From Paludibacteraceae bacterium (GTDB lineage: Bacteria; Bacteroidota; Bacteroidia; Bacteroidales; Paludibacteraceae): a stretch of DNA of 64,000 nt. Below are positions 62,334-64,000 of the stretch, one piece after another. The stretch's first letter is position 1. The number at the start of each line of letters is the position of its first letter. The stretch is from NCBI GenBank assembly GCA_017503075.1, contig JAFVTU010000019.1:1-64000 (forward strand), in the 5' to 3' direction. The position numbers were made by a program, and so were the translations under genes. The notes beneath the pieces are model-generated. The model was not told the DNA's origin. It saw only the letters and a list, made by a program, of their open reading frames with translations, and ran no database searches.

Positions 62334-62861
62334 ATGTTAAGAAATATTCATAAAGCATTATATTGTACTATGTTGCTCACCGCAACACTTCTTGTAGCTT
62401 GTCAAAAGCAACCACAAAAAGTAAGACATCTAAACGAAAAGAAAACAGATTCTACAATGCTAGCGCAAATGCAACTCAACATTCATTTGGCAGATGCAGC
62501 AGACAAAGTTTGTAGAGAATTTGTGCAAAATGACTCTACGATATATGCTATGGATGATTTTGGATTTTGGTACGCAAAAACCATTTCAAGCACTTCCTCT
62601 GATTCCATACAACAGGGGCAAGAAATTCCATTACATATCCAAATAAGCGAAATCAGAGGAACATTAATTTCGGATATTAAATATCAATATATCATGGGAA
62701 GCGGTGAACTGCCAACTGCAATTACCCGCTCATTAAAAATGATGTGCATAGGCGACCAAATGCATATAGTAGCACCATGGTACACCGCCTACGGAGTAGA
62801 AGGAACCAAAATTATCAAACCCTATAGTAATTTGTTTATAATTATTACAATAGAACAATGA
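62334..62861 (+). CDS. FKBP-like (GldI-type) lipoprotein
   Basis: A 175-residue lipoprotein: signal MLRNIHKALYCTMLLTATLLVAC with the lipid-modified Cys at about 23. The C-terminal half has an FKBP-type isomerase pattern (YIMGSGELPTAITRSLKMMCIGDQMHIVAPWYTAYG, about 115-155), similar to GldI of gliding Bacteroidota. The expected FKBP active-site residues are not all present, so enzyme activity is uncertain. The start at 62334 is set by the promoter. It overlaps the next gene by 4 nt (ATGA). Confidence 0.85.
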   Translation: MLRNIHKALYCTMLLTATLLVACQKQPQKVRHLNEKKTDSTMLAQMQLNIHLADAADKVCREFVQNDSTIYAMDDFGFWYAKTISSTSSDSIQQGQEIPLHIQISEIRGTLISDIKYQYIMGSGELPTAITRSLKMMCIGDQMHIVAPWYTAYGVEGTKIIKPYSNLFIIITIEQ

Positions 62862-63415
62862 AACTAAAAATAAAAATAATACTTTTCGCTTTTGTAGTAC
62901 TATTCTTAGGTGCTTGTCAAAATAACAATGTCTATTCTGATCTTCTAAAAGCAGAGCGGCAATTAATAGAATCATATATCCAACGCCAAGGCATCCAAGT
63001 ATGGGACACACTTCCTACCGATAATGAGTGGGGTGAAAAGGTTTATTATCGTGTACCAGATGCTGACAACTTCTATTTCCATTTGGTCAAGAGGGGCGAT
63101 ACGACTCAATCACCTATACAAGAAAAAGAAAGTGTACTACTTCGTTTCAAACGTTATACTTTAGATGTATATGCCGATACTCTCTATAATTGGACGACAC
63201 AAGATAGCCCCAAACCTATTAATTTTGTGTATTATTCTAATTTCAATAGGGTGACTACTGACCAAACATGCAAAGGATGGTTACTTGCTGTTAAATATAT
63301 GGTTTATCCTGGGGCACAATGCAAGATCATATGTCCTAGCAAGATGGGATTCGACGAAGAAAACAACACAGTAACACCATATGGATATGATTTAAAAATA
63401 AAAAAAAGATATTAA
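62858..63415 (+). CDS. DUF4827 lipoprotein
   Basis: A 185-residue lipoprotein (MKLKIKIILFAFVVLFLGAC). The mature part matches the DUF4827 family of Bacteroidales (YSDLLKAERQLIESYIQRQGIQV, VLLRFKRYTLDVYADTLYNW, CPSKMGFDEENNTVTPYGYDLKI), often annotated as FKBP-related. Its place directly before glmM is an order I recall from Bacteroides. The function is unknown. It overlaps the FKBP-like gene by 4 nt. Confidence 0.87.
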   Translation: MKLKIKIILFAFVVLFLGACQNNNVYSDLLKAERQLIESYIQRQGIQVWDTLPTDNEWGEKVYYRVPDADNFYFHLVKRGDTTQSPIQEKESVLLRFKRYTLDVYADTLYNWTTQDSPKPINFVYYSNFNRVTTDQTCKGWLLAVKYMVYPGAQCKIICPSKMGFDEENNTVTPYGYDLKIKKRY

Positions 63416-63421
63416 CTCATT

Positions 63422-64000
63422 ATGGCACTTGTAAAAAGTATTTCAGGCATTCGCGGTACTATTGGTGGTCGCGTTGCAGAGGGCTTGAGCCCAGTAGATG
63501 TTGTTCGTTTCACAGCTGCATACGCTACCCAGCGTTTAGCAATGATTCCAGACAACAAGACAATCGTAGTAGGTCGTGATGCTCGTTTAAGCGGCGAAAT
63601 GGTTGACCAATTAGTATGCGGTACCCTTATCGGTATGGGTTACGATGTCATCAACATCGGTTTGGCAAGTACTCCAACCACCGAATTAGCAGTAACAGGT
63701 TTGGGCGCAGCAGGTGGTATTATTTTGACTGCTAGTCACAACCCTAAACAATGGAACGCACTGAAACTGCTCAACGAGAAGGGCGAATTCCTCAACGACC
63801 AAGAGGGTAAAGAAGTATTGGCTATCGCAGAGGCAGAAAACTTTAACTTTGCCGAAGTAGATGACCTCGGTCATATCACTCATCGCGACTATTTGCCAGA
63901 TCACGTTCGCGATGTGATGGCACTCGAGTTGGTGGATAAAGCTGCAATTGAAGCAAAGAACTATACTGTGGCTATTGATTGCGTAAACTCGGTTGGTGGT
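63422..64000 (+). CDS. glmM: Phosphoglucosamine mutase, N-terminal part (cut by window edge)
   Basis: About 193 residues are visible; the gene runs off the right edge. It converts glucosamine-6-phosphate to glucosamine-1-phosphate for UDP-GlcNAc and so for peptidoglycan and LPS. The phosphoserine motif TASHNP has its active Ser at 105, preceded by GRDARLSGEM and GLASTPTTELAV. It starts 6 nt after the DUF4827 stop and is likely cotranscribed. Confidence 0.95.
   Translation, partial: MALVKSISGIRGTIGGRVAEGLSPVDVVRFTAAYATQRLAMIPDNKTIVVGRDARLSGEMVDQLVCGTLIGMGYDVINIGLASTPTTELAVTGLGAAGGIILTASHNPKQWNALKLLNEKGEFLNDQEGKEVLAIAEAENFNFAEVDDLGHITHRDYLPDHVRDVMALELVDKAAIEAKNYTVAIDCVNSVGG

Overview
The window is a chromosome segment of a Bacteroidota bacterium, most likely an uncultivated or poorly studied member of Bacteroidales. 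The support is: promoters of the Bacteroidota type (TTTG, then TAnnTTTG, almost always exactly 20 bp apart, seen 14 times), near absence of Shine-Dalgarno sequences, TonB-dependent receptors, many lipoproteins, DUF4827, DUF5683 and DUF4465 proteins, a GldG homologue, PorT-like barrels, and proteins ending in a short type IX secretion-like C-terminal motif. Both ends are cut inside genes: a TonB receptor on the left and glmM on the right.

Layout. 1-1239 (minus): 5' part of a BtuB-like TonB receptor behind a cobalamin riboswitch. 1274-10810: ileS, a small lipoprotein, an AsmA-like protein, a lipoprotein Dcp peptidase and a membrane protein. 10836-21879: two tandem, paralogous two-gene operons, each a secreted beta-propeller protein translationally coupled to a very large secreted N-acetylmuramoyl-L-alanine amidase with Ig-like (Big_2) repeats, and each with its own promoter and terminator. 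21900-23077: a serine hydrolase and a bidirectional terminator. 23083-25788 (minus): tRNA-Leu, then a GNAT-like protein, a Fur-family regulator, a YugP-type protease and tRNA-Arg. 25810-31068: a repeat array, then a 1667-residue GHL10-type glycoside hydrolase-like protein with eight InlB-type repeats. 31142-40664: ribD, periplasmic folding factors (SurA and a relative), an OstA/LptA-like protein, dnaG, a radical SAM protein and a glycosyltransferase. 40770-46632: a metal-related cluster with an unusual FeoB lacking the GTPase motifs, a TonB receptor, a His-tailed HMA protein and a MATE exporter. 46750-52735: a YidE-type transporter, a DUF4465 protein, FtsB/DivIC, a LacI regulator, an orphan GH65 N-domain, ruvC and a ferredoxin. 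52774-62267: a long run of envelope and division genes (PPIase, GldG-like, LysM/periplasmic-binding protein, PorT-like, parA, parB, DUF5683, mltD, merR). 62284-64000: FKBP-like lipoprotein, DUF4827, glmM.

How the genes fit together. Most of the window serves the cell envelope: outer-membrane biogenesis (two SurA-type PPIases, OstA-like, AsmA-like), peptidoglycan (amidases, MltD, GlmM, FtsB) and secreted surface proteins. The most unusual parts are the duplicated propeller-amidase operons, the nested insertion module inside the InlB-type repeats, the G-domain-deficient FeoB, and families of degenerate 7-, 9- and 11-bp tandem repeats scattered between and inside genes. All function statements come from reading motifs and recalling families; no database search was run.
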